The position numbers and the translations under genes are program-made. DNA of 64,000 nt from assembly GCA_963750735.1 (NCBI GenBank), contig CAVVRY010000006.1, forward strand, positions 248,001 through 312,000, read 5' to 3'. Below, in pieces: positions 47,121 through 57,085 of this stretch. Under the pieces are notes generated by a model, which saw only the letters and a list, made by a program, of their open reading frames with translations, had not been told where the DNA came from and made no database searches. How positions within the stretch are numbered: position 1 is the first letter of the stretch; each line of letters starts with the position of its first letter. The DNA comes from JANTGF01 sp963750735 (GTDB lineage Bacteria > Bacteroidota > Bacteroidia > Bacteroidales > VadinHA17).

Positions 47121-48482
47121 ATGTATAAAACTGAAGTAAGAGGTTTACTGGTTGAAGGTGGTAAAACTTTGGGCGATGTCACCAGTGACATAATGCGCCC
47201 TTTGGATACTCGTTCTCCAAACTGGTGGAAGGTTGCTCTTATGGTAACCATAATCATGAGTATTTGGGGTGCATATTCCATTTACATAACTATTTCTCAG
47301 GGTCTGGGAACCTGGGGAGTAAATAATACAGTTGGTTGGGGCTGGGCGATTATAAATTTTGTATGGTGGATTGGAATAGGACATGCTGGAACTGCCTTTT
47401 CCATCTTCTTACTTGTTTTGCGACAGAAATGGAGAACTTCAATCAACCGGGCAGCTGAAGCTATGACAGTTGTCGCAGTATTGTGTGCCGCCATTTTCCC
47501 TGCTTTACATATGGGCCGAATATGGAATTTCTATTTTATTGTTCCTTATCCCAATACAAGGGGACCATTGTGGGTTAACTTTAATTCACCTCTTTTTTGG
47601 GACTTCCTTGCCATTTCTGCTTATCTTCTGATCTCTGCTTCATTCTGGTACCTGGGTATGATTCCAGATCTTGCCACAATACGTGATAAAACTACATCCA
47701 AAGTCAAAAAAGCAATATACGGGTTCTTTAGTATGGGTTGGCTTGGATCTACAAAAGAGTGGATTCGATTTGAAGCCCTGGCTTTTATCCTTGGAGGGAT
47801 TGCTGCTGTTTTGGTAGTTTCAGTACACTCCATTGTTTCTACTGATTTTGCAGTAGGGGTCGAGCCGGGTTGGCATACAACTATCTTCCCACCTTATTTT
47901 GTGGTTGGTGCCATCTTTTCCGGATTTGCAATGGTAATGACACTCATGATTATAATTAGGAAATTCTACAATTTGGAGAACTACGTAACTGATTCACATC
48001 TGGATGCCATCGCCAGAATCCTGGTATTTATTTCATTGATCATGGGTTCAGCTTATCTGACTGAAATATTTATTGCCTGGTATTCTGGCAATCAGTATGA
48101 AATGTTTACATTCTTTCATAACAGGATAACAGGGGAATTTACTCCGCAATTTTGGGCTATGTTTATTTTTAATGCTCTGGTTCCCCAGTTGTTATGGTCA
48201 AAGAAATTGCGACAGAATACGATAATATTATTTATCATTTCAATAATTATAAATATTGGAATGTGGTTCGAACGTTTTAATATTGTTGTTACCTCATTAT
48301 CAAAAGACTTCTTACCTGCTAACTGGGCACCCTATAGCCCAACCATTACCGAGGTAGGAGTATATGTGGGTACACTGGGTATATTTTCATTGGGAGTTCT
48401 GCTATTCTTTAGATATATACCAATGATTGCAATCAGTGAGGTTAAAGGCGTGATGAAATATAATAAAAAGCAGTCTAATTAA
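47121..48482 (+). CDS. actC: Alternative complex III, NrfD-like membrane subunit
   Basis: Membrane subunit of the NrfD/PsrC family, 453 residues with about ten helices, forming one quinol site of ACIII. Landmarks are RSPNWWKVALMVTIIMSIWGA at the start, WWIGIGHAGTAFSIF and FPALHMGRIWNFYFIVPYPNTRGPLW. Located 51 bases after actB and 12 before actD. Confidence 0.93.
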   Translation: MYKTEVRGLLVEGGKTLGDVTSDIMRPLDTRSPNWWKVALMVTIIMSIWGAYSIYITISQGLGTWGVNNTVGWGWAIINFVWWIGIGHAGTAFSIFLLVLRQKWRTSINRAAEAMTVVAVLCAAIFPALHMGRIWNFYFIVPYPNTRGPLWVNFNSPLFWDFLAISAYLLISASFWYLGMIPDLATIRDKTTSKVKKAIYGFFSMGWLGSTKEWIRFEALAFILGGIAAVLVVSVHSIVSTDFAVGVEPGWHTTIFPPYFVVGAIFSGFAMVMTLMIIIRKFYNLENYVTDSHLDAIARILVFISLIMGSAYLTEIFIAWYSGNQYEMFTFFHNRITGEFTPQFWAMFIFNALVPQLLWSKKLRQNTIILFIISIIINIGMWFERFNIVVTSLSKDFLPANWAPYSPTITEVGVYVGTLGIFSLGVLLFFRYIPMIAISEVKGVMKYNKKQSN

Positions 48483-48494
48483 ATATTAACCCTA

Positions 48495-49019
48495 ATGGAA
48501 AAACAGTCATATATTGTTGGTGTTTATGATGATGAGGATCCTCTTATCAAAGCTGCACAGGCATTTAAAGATGCTGGGATTAAGATAGAAGAGGTTTATA
48601 CACCTTATCCTATTCATGAGATTCTCCACATTCTCGATAGAAAGTCACGATTGAGTATAGCTGCCTATATTTATGGGTGGATTGGCGGGATAGGAATTTT
48701 GGCCTTTATGCAATATGCAGCTGTTTTGAACTGGCCTTTAAACTATGGTGGAAAACCCATGAATTCATTCCCTTCATTCATTTTAGTGACAGTTGTATTT
48801 ACAATTTTATTTGTCACCATTATGAGTCTTACAACTTTTATTGGAAGGGCACAGATTTTCCCAGGTAAAACAATTGATATAATTGATCCACGATCGACAG
48901 ATGATAAGTTTGTTTTTGTTTTCTCTCCTGAGAGTGTTGACAAGCAAAAAGTTGAGTCTATGTTAAAAGACACGGGTGCAAGCGAAGTGTATGAAAGAAA
49001 AGGTTCATCTGAAAGTTAA
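48495..49019 (+). CDS. actD: Alternative complex III, ActD (DUF3341)
   Basis: DUF3341 protein of 174 residues with two central helices (about 55-80 and 95-117) and soluble ends. The opening YIVGVYDDEDPLIKAAQAFKDAG and YTPYPIHEI are diagnostic. It holds the two large membrane subunits of ACIII together in known structures. Twelve bases after actC and 9 before actE. Confidence 0.93.
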   Translation: MEKQSYIVGVYDDEDPLIKAAQAFKDAGIKIEEVYTPYPIHEILHILDRKSRLSIAAYIYGWIGGIGILAFMQYAAVLNWPLNYGGKPMNSFPSFILVTVVFTILFVTIMSLTTFIGRAQIFPGKTIDIIDPRSTDDKFVFVFSPESVDKQKVESMLKDTGASEVYERKGSSES

Positions 49020-49028
49020 ACTGAGAAA

Positions 49029-49622
49029 ATGAGTCACAGGGCAAAAAAGAAATATAAAAGAAATACTATGAGGATTCGTTTATTACCAATCATTTTGCTG
49101 ATTCTTTTTGCATCAGCTTCTTGTGATAGAGACCGGAATAATCCGGGCTGGGACTTCTTTCCCGATATGTTCTATTCGAATGCATATGAAACAAATTCGG
49201 AAAATCCTGTATTTGAGAATAATCAAACCCAACAGATGCCTGCAGAGGGAACTATTCCCAGAGACATCATTCCATATCAATATCCAAATACCAAAGAAGG
49301 AATGGTACAGTCTGGTATCGATTTGGTAAATCCGGTAGCGGCTAGTATCGAAAATATTGCAAGGGGTGAACAGGTTTATGATGTTTTTTGTGTCCAATGT
49401 CATGGAGAAAAAGGAGATGGGAAAGGGTCATTGCACACAAGTGGTAAATACGTTTATCCTCCGGCATCATTGATCACCAATAAAATGAAAGAAAAACCTG
49501 ATGGGGAAATTTATCATTCTACAACTGTGGGGTACGGAATAATGGGAGCCCATGGATCTCAAATAAGGCAGGAAGACAGGTGGAAGGTAATTCTCTATAT
49601 AAGGGATGAGTTGCAAAAATAG
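49029..49622 (+). CDS. actE: Alternative complex III, monoheme cytochrome c lipoprotein
   Basis: Periplasmic monoheme cytochrome, membrane-tethered. Lipobox SASC near residue 32, then a Pro- and Asn-rich linker including the ActE-typical MFYSNAYET and EGTIPRD. The cytochrome domain has CVQCHGEKGDG and a probable axial Met in GYGIMGAH. Length 197 from ATG 49029; the ATG at 49068 (MRIRLLPIILL) gives a more normal signal peptide and may be the true start. Confidence 0.9.
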   Translation: MSHRAKKKYKRNTMRIRLLPIILLILFASASCDRDRNNPGWDFFPDMFYSNAYETNSENPVFENNQTQQMPAEGTIPRDIIPYQYPNTKEGMVQSGIDLVNPVAASIENIARGEQVYDVFCVQCHGEKGDGKGSLHTSGKYVYPPASLITNKMKEKPDGEIYHSTTVGYGIMGAHGSQIRQEDRWKVILYIRDELQK

Positions 49623-49692
49623 TATTAAGGTGCTTTCAGTAAGCTATAGATTTAGAATAAGAAAATTAATATCATTATAAAGTTGCATTGAG

Positions 49693-50853
49693 ATGGAAGA
49701 AAAATTCTCATTTCCCTCAAAATTAAAAATCACTTCATTTGTTTTAATTGGAATTGGAATTATTGCATTTGTTTGGGGATTCCTTACTAATTCAGATCAT
49801 GCCTGGGGTAACCTGCTGTTGAATAATTTCTATTTTGTTTCAATTGCAGTTGGAGCCTCATTTTTTCTGGGCATTCAATATATTGCGCAAGCTGGTTGGT
49901 CTGCTGGATTTAAGAGGGTGCCTGAAGCCATAGCCAGTTATTTACCGGTCGCAGGTATCTTATTCCTGGTAATGCTATTTGGATTAGGGAAAATTTATCA
50001 CTGGGCACATGCCGAGGCAGCCTTACATGATGAATTATTGGCACACAAGTCTGTATATCTAAATGTTCCGTTTTTCTCAATTCGTCTGGTTATTTATTTT
50101 ACTTTGTGGATTTTCTTTGCAAGATTATTGCGGAAATTATCTCTTAAAGAAGATGTTGAAGGGGGATTGTCCTGGTTTAAAAAAAGCGAGTTTTATTCAA
50201 AGGTAAATATTTTTATTCTCGCTGTTACTTTTACGTTTGCTTCAATTGATTGGTTGATGTCAATTCACCCACATTGGTTCAGTACAATCTTTTCATTCAA
50301 AACGTTTGCCTCTGCTTTTTATTCAGGTTCAGTTGTGATTGTATTGATTGTACTGTTGTTGCATAATAAGGGGTATTTCAGTTTTTTAAATAAAAGTCAT
50401 CTTCATGATTTTAGCAGGTATATTTTTATGCTGTCAATAATTTATGGATACCTGTGGTTTATGCAGTTTACAATTATTTGGTATGGAAATATTCCTGAGG
50501 AAACAGTTTATTATGCATTGCGGTGGGAGCAAGGTTGGAAGTTTTGGTTCTTTTTGGACCCTGTTTTGAATTTTGCTATTCCATTTCTTATTCTTATGCC
50601 TAGAGCAACAAGTAGAAATAAGTCGGCTATTTTAATTGTTATTGTATTTATCTTACTCGGACATTGGGTTGATCTTTATCTTCATGTATTCCCGGCAATT
50701 TCAGAAAGTAACACTTTTGGCTTACTTGAAGTGGGGACCTTTTTAGGATATGCTGGCTTATTTATTTTTACTGTATTAACAACATTGTCAAAAGCTCCTT
50801 TGGTTCCCAAGAATCATCCTTACCTTGAGGAAAGCTTAAATCATCATTTTTAG
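49693..50853 (+). CDS. actF: Alternative complex III, second quinone-binding membrane subunit
   Basis: Membrane subunit of 386 residues with about ten helices, distantly related to ActC. Landmarks are GLGKIYHWAHAEAALHDELLAHKSVYLN and FASIDWLMSIHPHWFSTIFS, both family signatures, and late LGHWVDLYLHVFP. Seventy bases after actE; last gene of the plus-strand act cluster. No coxB or coxA follows on this strand; the oxidase operon is convergent. Confidence 0.93.
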   Translation: MEEKFSFPSKLKITSFVLIGIGIIAFVWGFLTNSDHAWGNLLLNNFYFVSIAVGASFFLGIQYIAQAGWSAGFKRVPEAIASYLPVAGILFLVMLFGLGKIYHWAHAEAALHDELLAHKSVYLNVPFFSIRLVIYFTLWIFFARLLRKLSLKEDVEGGLSWFKKSEFYSKVNIFILAVTFTFASIDWLMSIHPHWFSTIFSFKTFASAFYSGSVVIVLIVLLLHNKGYFSFLNKSHLHDFSRYIFMLSIIYGYLWFMQFTIIWYGNIPEETVYYALRWEQGWKFWFFLDPVLNFAIPFLILMPRATSRNKSAILIVIVFILLGHWVDLYLHVFPAISESNTFGLLEVGTFLGYAGLFIFTVLTTLSKAPLVPKNHPYLEESLNHHF

Positions 50854-50972
50854 TAACAGATTAAGAATTTCTGAACTTTTTTCTTGAAAAGAATATTGCA
50901 AAATATTCCTTGTAAATTAGGTTGATTAAAATCAAAGCCTAGTATTGATGGAATTATTGTAAAATAATCAAG

Positions 50973-51815
50973 TTGACTAGAAACTCCAGGTTTTCATACT
51001 ATTATCACTTATATAGCATAGATGTATTGCTTGGTGTCCTATCCGGGTCTGTCATGGCAGTGAAAGTGGTGGGAGTGAATCCCGGATTTGCCTGGTGGAT
51101 TATTCTGCCAATTACTGTCTGGTGGATATATATTGCTGATCATCTTTTCGATGGTTTCCGTCTAAAAGAAAAAACACAAAACCCCAGACACCTTTTCTTT
51201 TACAACCATAGAAAAAAACTTATAGTAATGTTATGCATAGTGAGCATCTTAGATTTAATATTGATAAAGCTTTATCTGCCTTATCGTATGATTCTTTTTG
51301 GTGGAATCATTGGAGCATTCGTACTAATATATTTAGCAGCGGTACATTTCTCAAAAACAAAAAGATACATTATTTTCCCGAAAGAACTTTTTGTTGCTTT
51401 TCTGTATACCATTGGCATATGGGGAGGGCCTATATTATTAACCAATGATCTCCATAGGTATGTCCTGCCAATTTTAGTTTTTTTTATGGTTACCCTTTCG
51501 AATTTGTTTATATACTCATTTTTTGAAAGAGATCAGGATGTAAAAGATGGTCAGATAACTTTGCTTGTTGCTTATGGAGAGAAAAGGGCACTGAAAATTA
51601 TCTATGGCTGGATAATGTTTTCTATTCTTTTCACTATAATAGTGTCAATTGCTTCAAGATTAGATTCTGTAATCTTTTTTAGTATGATGATATTCCTGGT
51701 CATGTTAATTGCTCAGGCATACCTGCTTCATATGGCTTCATGGTTCGCAATTAACAACAGGTTTCGTTGGCTTAATGAGGGAATCTTTCTTATGCCTCTG
51801 GCTATATTATTCTGA
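50973..51815 (+). CDS. Divergent UbiA-superfamily membrane protein
   Basis: Polytopic protein of 280 residues with about eight helices. Two segments resemble the Asp-rich motifs of UbiA prenyltransferases in degenerate form: YIADHLFDGFR (about 50-60, for NDxxDxxxD) and FFERDQDVKDGQITLLVAYG (about 183-202). TTG start at 50973; the first in-frame ATG is inside the first helix. It lies between ACIII and the heme O synthase gene ctaB, with which it converges over 39 bases. The family assignment is tentative and the substrate unknown; it could be a quinone or heme-related enzyme or an inactive relative. Confidence 0.55.
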   Translation: MTRNSRFSYYYHLYSIDVLLGVLSGSVMAVKVVGVNPGFAWWIILPITVWWIYIADHLFDGFRLKEKTQNPRHLFFYNHRKKLIVMLCIVSILDLILIKLYLPYRMILFGGIIGAFVLIYLAAVHFSKTKRYIIFPKELFVAFLYTIGIWGGPILLTNDLHRYVLPILVFFMVTLSNLFIYSFFERDQDVKDGQITLLVAYGEKRALKIIYGWIMFSILFTIIVSIASRLDSVIFFSMMIFLVMLIAQAYLLHMASWFAINNRFRWLNEGIFLMPLAILF

Positions 51816-51854
51816 TAATTAGAAGGCTCTATAGATAGTATTGTCTCTTCTGGA

Positions 51855-52730
51855 TTATAGAGTTAATAATGCACTTATAATTAGTATTATCATTACAAAT
51901 AGAAAATACAGGTTCAAATGAAAAAATGCACGTCCAAACTTAAATGCATTTTTTTTTGAAAATATATTATTGCTATATGAGAGTATTAGCAGAATAGAAA
52001 TTATAAATAATGAGGTTATTGTAAAAGTTGATGTAAGAATCTTAGCAAGAGGAAAAAGTAGAGAGGAAACTGCAACAGCTACAATCCACGTAAATGTTAA
52101 TCTTTTTATTTGAACATCATTGAACACTTTGGTCAAACTTGGAAATCCAGCTATTTCATATTCTTTCCCATATTTTAGAAGGATTAACCAAAAGTGAGGT
52201 ATCTGACCTATAAAAAAGAAAAAGGCAACTACTAAAATATGATAATCAAGAATCTTCCCTCCTGCGGCAACCCATCCAATTATTGGAGGAATTGCCCCGA
52301 TAATGGCCCCGGGAACTGCTGCAAAAGCAGTTTTTCGTTTTAAATTTGTGTATATCAGATTATACCAGACCAAAGCGAATATGCCAAGTAGGAATGCATA
52401 AAAACTACTCATAAAAAGCAACACAGATCCCAGAATAATTAATAGTAAAGAAAAAAGTAGTGCAGTCCTGATAGATACTTCCCCTGATGGTAGCGGTCTG
52501 TTTAGGGTTCTATTCATTAAAGCATCTAGCTTTTTTTCCTGAATATGATTTAATGCAGCTGATCCGGAAGATAAAAGGAAAACTCCCAGTACGGGAAGTA
52601 TAAGATCATAACTAATTTCTTTTGCTTTCAAAACAAAACCAGTGAACGTGGAAAGAGCTACCGAAAAAGAAATAGTTAGTTTACTAAGTTCAGAAAAGAT
52701 GTGGAAATATCGGCTTATACTCCTATTCAT
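51855..52730 (-). CDS. ctaB: Protoheme IX farnesyltransferase (heme O synthase)
   Basis: Adds a farnesyl group to heme b to make heme O, needed by heme-copper oxidases. UbiA fold with about nine helices; the Asp motif appears as ALNHIQEKKLDALMNRT followed by RPLPSG, and LKRKTAFAAVPGAIIGAIPP is typical. Length 291. Last gene of the minus-strand caa3 operon; overlaps coxB by 8 bases. No heme A synthase (ctaA) is present in the window. Confidence 0.92.
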   Translation of the reverse strand: MNRSISRYFHIFSELSKLTISFSVALSTFTGFVLKAKEISYDLILPVLGVFLLSSGSAALNHIQEKKLDALMNRTLNRPLPSGEVSIRTALLFSLLLIILGSVLLFMSSFYAFLLGIFALVWYNLIYTNLKRKTAFAAVPGAIIGAIPPIIGWVAAGGKILDYHILVVAFFFFIGQIPHFWLILLKYGKEYEIAGFPSLTKVFNDVQIKRLTFTWIVAVAVSSLLFPLAKILTSTFTITSLFIISILLILSYSNNIFSKKNAFKFGRAFFHLNLYFLFVMIILIISALLTL

Positions 52731-53676
52731 TCAACATCTTAATATACTCAATAATTGTTTGTAGTTCTTCCTCAGAGATTAAGTCTTTGTAGGAAAGCAT
52801 CAAACCTTTACTGTATCCTTTAACGATATCTGCATTCGGTTCATATATAGCTTTCCTCAGATATTCCTCGTCAATGGTTATTTCACGATCTTCTCCATCT
52901 GTTTCAACTACTTGCAGTTTACCAAATGAACCGAGATAGGATGGTCCAACTAGTTTTGTGCCATCACTGGAATGACATGCATTACAACCATTTTTTCGAA
53001 TAATCTCCAGGGCTTTAGCACCAGGAATCTCCTCGCCTGACTCAGTAAGAGTGGGATCCTTTGGCGGCTCAACATACCATTGGTCATATTCTTCTCTTGT
53101 TAGAACTTTAACAGCTGTAGTCATGTAAGAATGGTTTAAACCGCAATATTCAGCGCAAAATAGGTTATAGGTTCCTGGTTTCTGTGGTATAAACCACATA
53201 AACTTATTTTTCCCTGGAACCATGTCTTCTTTTACCCTGAATGCTGGTATGTAGAGTGAATGAATGACATCCAATGCTTCAAGTTCTAAATTAATAGCCT
53301 GATCCTGAGGAACATATAACGTATCAGTAATTCTGCCATTGTTGTATTCAAATCGAAAACTCCACATTCTTGCAGTAGCTTTCACATTCATCGAATTCTT
53401 AGGGGCCTTAGTCATGGGTTTCCATCCAGCCCAACCATAATAAAACATTACAAGAACCAGAATTGTAGGAATTACAGTCCAGACTATTTCAAGTTTGGTG
53501 CTACCCTCAATTTGAGTGGCCTTTGGATTTCTTTTCCTGTTATACCGAATTATAAAATAGATCATGATTACGGTAATGGCCACTAAAAAGAATAATGAAA
53601 TTCCAAGAATTACCATAAAAGCAAGATCGACTCCGTGCACAAAATTCGATGCGTCTATTTGATTGGATGAGTACAT
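52723..53676 (-). CDS. coxB: Cytochrome c oxidase subunit II with fused cytochrome c (caa3 type)
   Basis: Carries the CuA centre: His139, Cys174, Glu176, Cys178, His182 and Met185 in CAEYCGLNHSYM. Helices at about 16-43 and 64-83 precede it. The C-terminus is a cytochrome c domain with CNACH at 231-235 and a probable Met ligand near the end (GLMLSYKD), so the oxidase is caa3 type and takes electrons through its own heme c, a common partner of ACIII. Length 317. No cleavable signal peptide is obvious. Confidence 0.94.
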   Translation of the reverse strand: MYSSNQIDASNFVHGVDLAFMVILGISLFFLVAITVIMIYFIIRYNRKRNPKATQIEGSTKLEIVWTVIPTILVLVMFYYGWAGWKPMTKAPKNSMNVKATARMWSFRFEYNNGRITDTLYVPQDQAINLELEALDVIHSLYIPAFRVKEDMVPGKNKFMWFIPQKPGTYNLFCAEYCGLNHSYMTTAVKVLTREEYDQWYVEPPKDPTLTESGEEIPGAKALEIIRKNGCNACHSSDGTKLVGPSYLGSFGKLQVVETDGEDREITIDEEYLRKAIYEPNADIVKGYSKGLMLSYKDLISEEELQTIIEYIKMLNE

Positions 53677-53678
53677 AT

Positions 53679-53963
53679 TTATCTGTAATAATAATCAAGA
53701 AAAGTGATTAAAATAACTATAAAAATAATGGCAAAAATTCCTACAACCATTATGGCAAATATCTTATGGTCGAACTTAAGGTGCATAAAATAGGTTAGAA
53801 CAATGACACTTTTAACTGATGCAAGTAAAAGAGCGATAGTTACTGTTAAGGCTCCTAGTTCAATGCTGGTGACTGCCACTGAAATAAATGTTAATACTAC
53901 CAATGTAAGAAGGATAATTACATAGGTTTTATATGGTACTATATGATGTTTTTCTTGCTCCAT
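53679..53963 (-). CDS. coxD: Cytochrome c oxidase subunit IV (small, caa3 type)
   Basis: Small membrane subunit of 94 residues with three hydrophobic helices (about 11-30, 34-61, 66-88). The motif VKSVIVLTYFMHLKFDH is the signature of the prokaryotic subunit IV family. It sits 2 bases before coxB and 13 bases after coxC, as is usual. Confidence 0.9.
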   Translation of the reverse strand: MEQEKHHIVPYKTYVIILLTLVVLTFISVAVTSIELGALTVTIALLLASVKSVIVLTYFMHLKFDHKIFAIMVVGIFAIIFIVILITFLDYYYR

Positions 53964-53976
53964 TGGATGAAATGAA

Positions 53977-54588
53977 TTAAGTAATTAAATAAAACAGAGG
54001 AAATAGGAATATCCATATTAAATCAACCAGATGCCAGTATAAAGCTCCGTTTTCAAGGAAAACATAATCTGTTGAATGCACTCTTTCAATGTATACCCTG
54101 TGATAAACAAAACCCAGCACAATCATTCCTACTATAATGTGAAATGCATGCAATCCTGTCATAAAGAAATACAATCCAAAAAACAAGGTGTCCCCATGTC
54201 CAAGTTCCTGAAGGTAAGGGGAGCCAGGATAAAGCCCATGTTCAATTTTCCCTCCCCATTCAAAATATTTGTTAACCAGAAAAACAAAAGCAAGAACCAG
54301 GGTGGTACCAATAAGAATTAATGTTAACTTTTTATTTCCTTTTTGAATGGCAGTAATTGACATGGCAGCTGTCATACTGCTTATAAGTAATATAATTGTA
54401 TTCAGGGTACCTATAGGTACGCTTAATTCTTCAGCAGCCAGGCTGAAGGCTTCGCCATTCCTAAATCGATATACTGAGTAAACCAGAAATAATCCAACAA
54501 ACAGTAGCATCTCAGTAAAAATGAACAACCACATCCCAATTTTGGATGCAACATCATCTCGATGAATATGTGTAGTGGAGTGGTCCAT
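53977..54588 (-). CDS. coxC: Cytochrome c oxidase subunit III
   Basis: Membrane subunit III of the heme-copper oxidase, 203 residues, five helices, without the two N-terminal helices of the long form. Landmarks: SKIGMWLFIFTEMLLFVGLF, FFMTGLHAFHIIVGM and YWHLVDLIWIFLFPLFYL. Fourteen bases after coxA in the operon. Confidence 0.94.
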   Translation of the reverse strand: MDHSTTHIHRDDVASKIGMWLFIFTEMLLFVGLFLVYSVYRFRNGEAFSLAAEELSVPIGTLNTIILLISSMTAAMSITAIQKGNKKLTLILIGTTLVLAFVFLVNKYFEWGGKIEHGLYPGSPYLQELGHGDTLFFGLYFFMTGLHAFHIIVGMIVLGFVYHRVYIERVHSTDYVFLENGALYWHLVDLIWIFLFPLFYLIT

Positions 54589-54602
54589 AAACAGGAATTT
54601 AA

Positions 54603-56210
54603 TTATTTGTATACATATGGTCCGGTTGTAACCTCAGGAATCTTTTCAAAATTCTCCAGTGGTGGAGGTGAAGGCACTGTCCATTCGAGTGTTGATCCAT
54701 CCCATGGATTCGACCCTGCTTTTTCACCTTTTCTGGCAGAATATACCAGATTCACAATGATTATTATTAATCCGGAAATCAATACCATTGCTCCAATTGA
54801 AGAAATAATATTCGGTCCAGTATATTCTTCAAGGTAATCAAAATACCGACGTGGCATACCTTTCATACCCAGATAAAACATTGGTCCATAGAGAGTATTA
54901 AAACCAATAAAGAAAATTAACCAGCCAATTTTAGCCCACTTTATATTATACATCCGTCCGTACATTTTTGGTAACCAGTAATGTATGCCACCAATGAATG
55001 CAAATCCAACACCACCAAAAATAATATAATGAAAGTGAGCTACTACAAAATGTGTATCATGAACATGAATGTTTGTTGCAAGAGCGCCCAACACCAAACC
55101 TGTCAATCCGCCAATAAGGAAAACGAATACAAATGATGAAGCCCAATAAAAGGGTACTCTTGGGTGGATTGAGCCTTTATGCATGGTTGAAACCCAGTTA
55201 AATACTTTAATAGCACTTGGAATGGCTACAAGAAATGTAAGAATAGAAAAAGTATAAAGGGCCGTACCGCTCATACCTGATGTAAACATATGATGCCCCC
55301 ATACAAAGTAACCTACAAATGCTATGGCAAGTGTTGAAATGACAATTGCTTTGTATCCAAAAATAGTTTTCCTTGCAAATGTTGGGATAATTTCAGAGAT
55401 TACCCCCATGGCCGGCAGAATCATAATGTACACTGCGGGGTGAGAATAAATCCAAAATAAGTGCTGGTATAAAATAGGGTCTCCCCCGAGTGCAGGATCA
55501 AAAAATCCAATGTTTAAAAGCCTTTCTCCAACTACCATAAGGAGTGTTATCCCAACAACAGGAGTGGCCAACAATTGAATCCAACCTGTGCCATATAAGG
55601 TCCATGGAAATAAGGGCATTCTCATCCAGGTCATCCCTGGAGCACGCATGCGATGTATGGTAACAACAAAGTTAAGCCCAGTTAAAATTGATGAAAACCC
55701 AAGAATGAAGGCACCAAGGACAGCCGGTAGCATATTTGTACTGGTCTTAAAACTATAGGGTGCATAGAAAGTCCATCCGGTGTCAGGTGCTCCACCTCCT
55801 GTAAACAGAGAAAGAACCACTAAAAAAGCTCCTGCAACATAAATCCACCATGAAAGTAAGTTCAATCGTGGGAAAGCCACATCTTCAGCACCTATCATAA
55901 GTGGTAGCATAAAGTTCCCAAATACAGCAGGTATCCCCGGAATAACAATAAGAAAAACCATTATTACTCCATGAACAGTAAAAATACTATTGTATGTCTG
56001 GGCACCGTATAGAGTTTCCCCGGGTGCTATCAATTCCAGTTTCATCAGTAGCCCCAGGATTGCCCCAACAATAAAAAATGTCATAATGGAATACAGGTAA
56101 AGCAGGCCTATCCGCTTATGGTCTGTAGATAGGATCCATTTAAAAATGCCACTGTGCTTTCCTTCTTGATAAAAACTTTTTTGTTCTGTTTTTTCAGTTT
56201 CATTTACCAT
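54603..56210 (-). CDS. coxA: Cytochrome c oxidase subunit I
   Basis: Catalytic subunit reducing O2 to water and pumping protons. All metal-site motifs are seen: the low-spin heme His in FTVHGVIMVF, the CuB His and cross-linked Tyr in WIYSHPAVYIMILP, GHHMFTSG, and the heme a3 and second low-spin His pair in HVHDTHFVVAHFHY. Twelve helices, 535 residues. Twelve bases after the SCO gene. Confidence 0.97.
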   Translation of the reverse strand: MVNETEKTEQKSFYQEGKHSGIFKWILSTDHKRIGLLYLYSIMTFFIVGAILGLLMKLELIAPGETLYGAQTYNSIFTVHGVIMVFLIVIPGIPAVFGNFMLPLMIGAEDVAFPRLNLLSWWIYVAGAFLVVLSLFTGGGAPDTGWTFYAPYSFKTSTNMLPAVLGAFILGFSSILTGLNFVVTIHRMRAPGMTWMRMPLFPWTLYGTGWIQLLATPVVGITLLMVVGERLLNIGFFDPALGGDPILYQHLFWIYSHPAVYIMILPAMGVISEIIPTFARKTIFGYKAIVISTLAIAFVGYFVWGHHMFTSGMSGTALYTFSILTFLVAIPSAIKVFNWVSTMHKGSIHPRVPFYWASSFVFVFLIGGLTGLVLGALATNIHVHDTHFVVAHFHYIIFGGVGFAFIGGIHYWLPKMYGRMYNIKWAKIGWLIFFIGFNTLYGPMFYLGMKGMPRRYFDYLEEYTGPNIISSIGAMVLISGLIIIIVNLVYSARKGEKAGSNPWDGSTLEWTVPSPPPLENFEKIPEVTTGPYVYK

Positions 56211-56221
56211 TCCGGTATATA

Positions 56222-57085
56222 TTAATTAGTCTTTTTTTTCTTTAAACCTGATCTCAAAATAAGTATTAAAAACAATAGAATTGCAAAAAACCCAATTACT
56301 ATGCCTGACACTTTAGTAATATTAAAAACCCACTGTTGGCCTTCAGGGTTATAACTATAGCAGAATACCAGTACTTTATTGATAGTTGATCTTACAGTAC
56401 CTTCCGATGCATCAAGAATTGACATTTTGATATCAAAAGGCTGGAAATAAAACCTGTCATCGAATTGACTCATTCCAGGCTTTATATATCTTGTGATCTT
56501 CCCCTCAGGACTTAATACAATTAATGTTGCGGTATGATTAAAGTCTTTACCAACTTTTTTGTATTTGAAGCCTGTCAGGTCAGTAAATCTTGCAACCTCA
56601 GAAGCTTCTCCGGTAAAGAATTTCCATCCCTTTTCTGCTGCTTCCTTATTCTGCATAAGGTCGAGATAGTTGTTCTTTTTATTGATGGCAAGTTGAGTAT
56701 CTTCAGTTGGATCGAAACTAATCGTAAAAGCCTGGTAGTCTTTCCCAATTTCAAGATCTAATATGTCAATTGTTTCTCCCAATGCACTCATCATCGGGCT
56801 GCAAATTCCCGGACAACGGTAATAGACGAAATTTAAAATAGTAGGCTTATCAAGGATGTTGCCAAGAACTATAGTATCCCTGTTTTCATTGATTAATTGC
56901 AAATCCAGTGGAAGAAATTCTCCAAGGTGTTCAACTACACCAACTTCGGGATCATTTGGATCAAAAGCAGGTCGTTGCCCAAATATATAGCCAGAATAGG
57001 AAAAAAGGAGAATCAATACAAAAAGATTGAAAACTTTTCTACTTATTAAAATCTTTGTGTCACAACAAGGCAAATTAAAATGCAT
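56222..57085 (-). CDS. SCO1/SenC-type copper chaperone
   Basis: Inserts copper into the CuA site of oxidase subunit II. Thioredoxin fold with the CxxxC copper site Cys91 and Cys95 (YYRCPGICSPM) and the distant His in KDFNHTATLIVLSPEGK. N-terminal signal anchor at about 17-36 and an additional C-terminal helix near residues 255-277 followed by Lys residues, a feature of Bacteroidota homologues. Length 287. First gene of the caa3 operon. Confidence 0.92.
   Translation of the reverse strand: MHFNLPCCDTKILISRKVFNLFVLILLFSYSGYIFGQRPAFDPNDPEVGVVEHLGEFLPLDLQLINENRDTIVLGNILDKPTILNFVYYRCPGICSPMMSALGETIDILDLEIGKDYQAFTISFDPTEDTQLAINKKNNYLDLMQNKEAAEKGWKFFTGEASEVARFTDLTGFKYKKVGKDFNHTATLIVLSPEGKITRYIKPGMSQFDDRFYFQPFDIKMSILDASEGTVRSTINKVLVFCYSYNPEGQQWVFNITKVSGIVIGFFAILLFLILILRSGLKKKKTN

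Noticed and set aside
50891..50908. Inverted repeat GAATATT-GCAA-AATATTC after actF
   Set aside because: Very AT-rich stem without a T run; too weak to call a terminator or operator.
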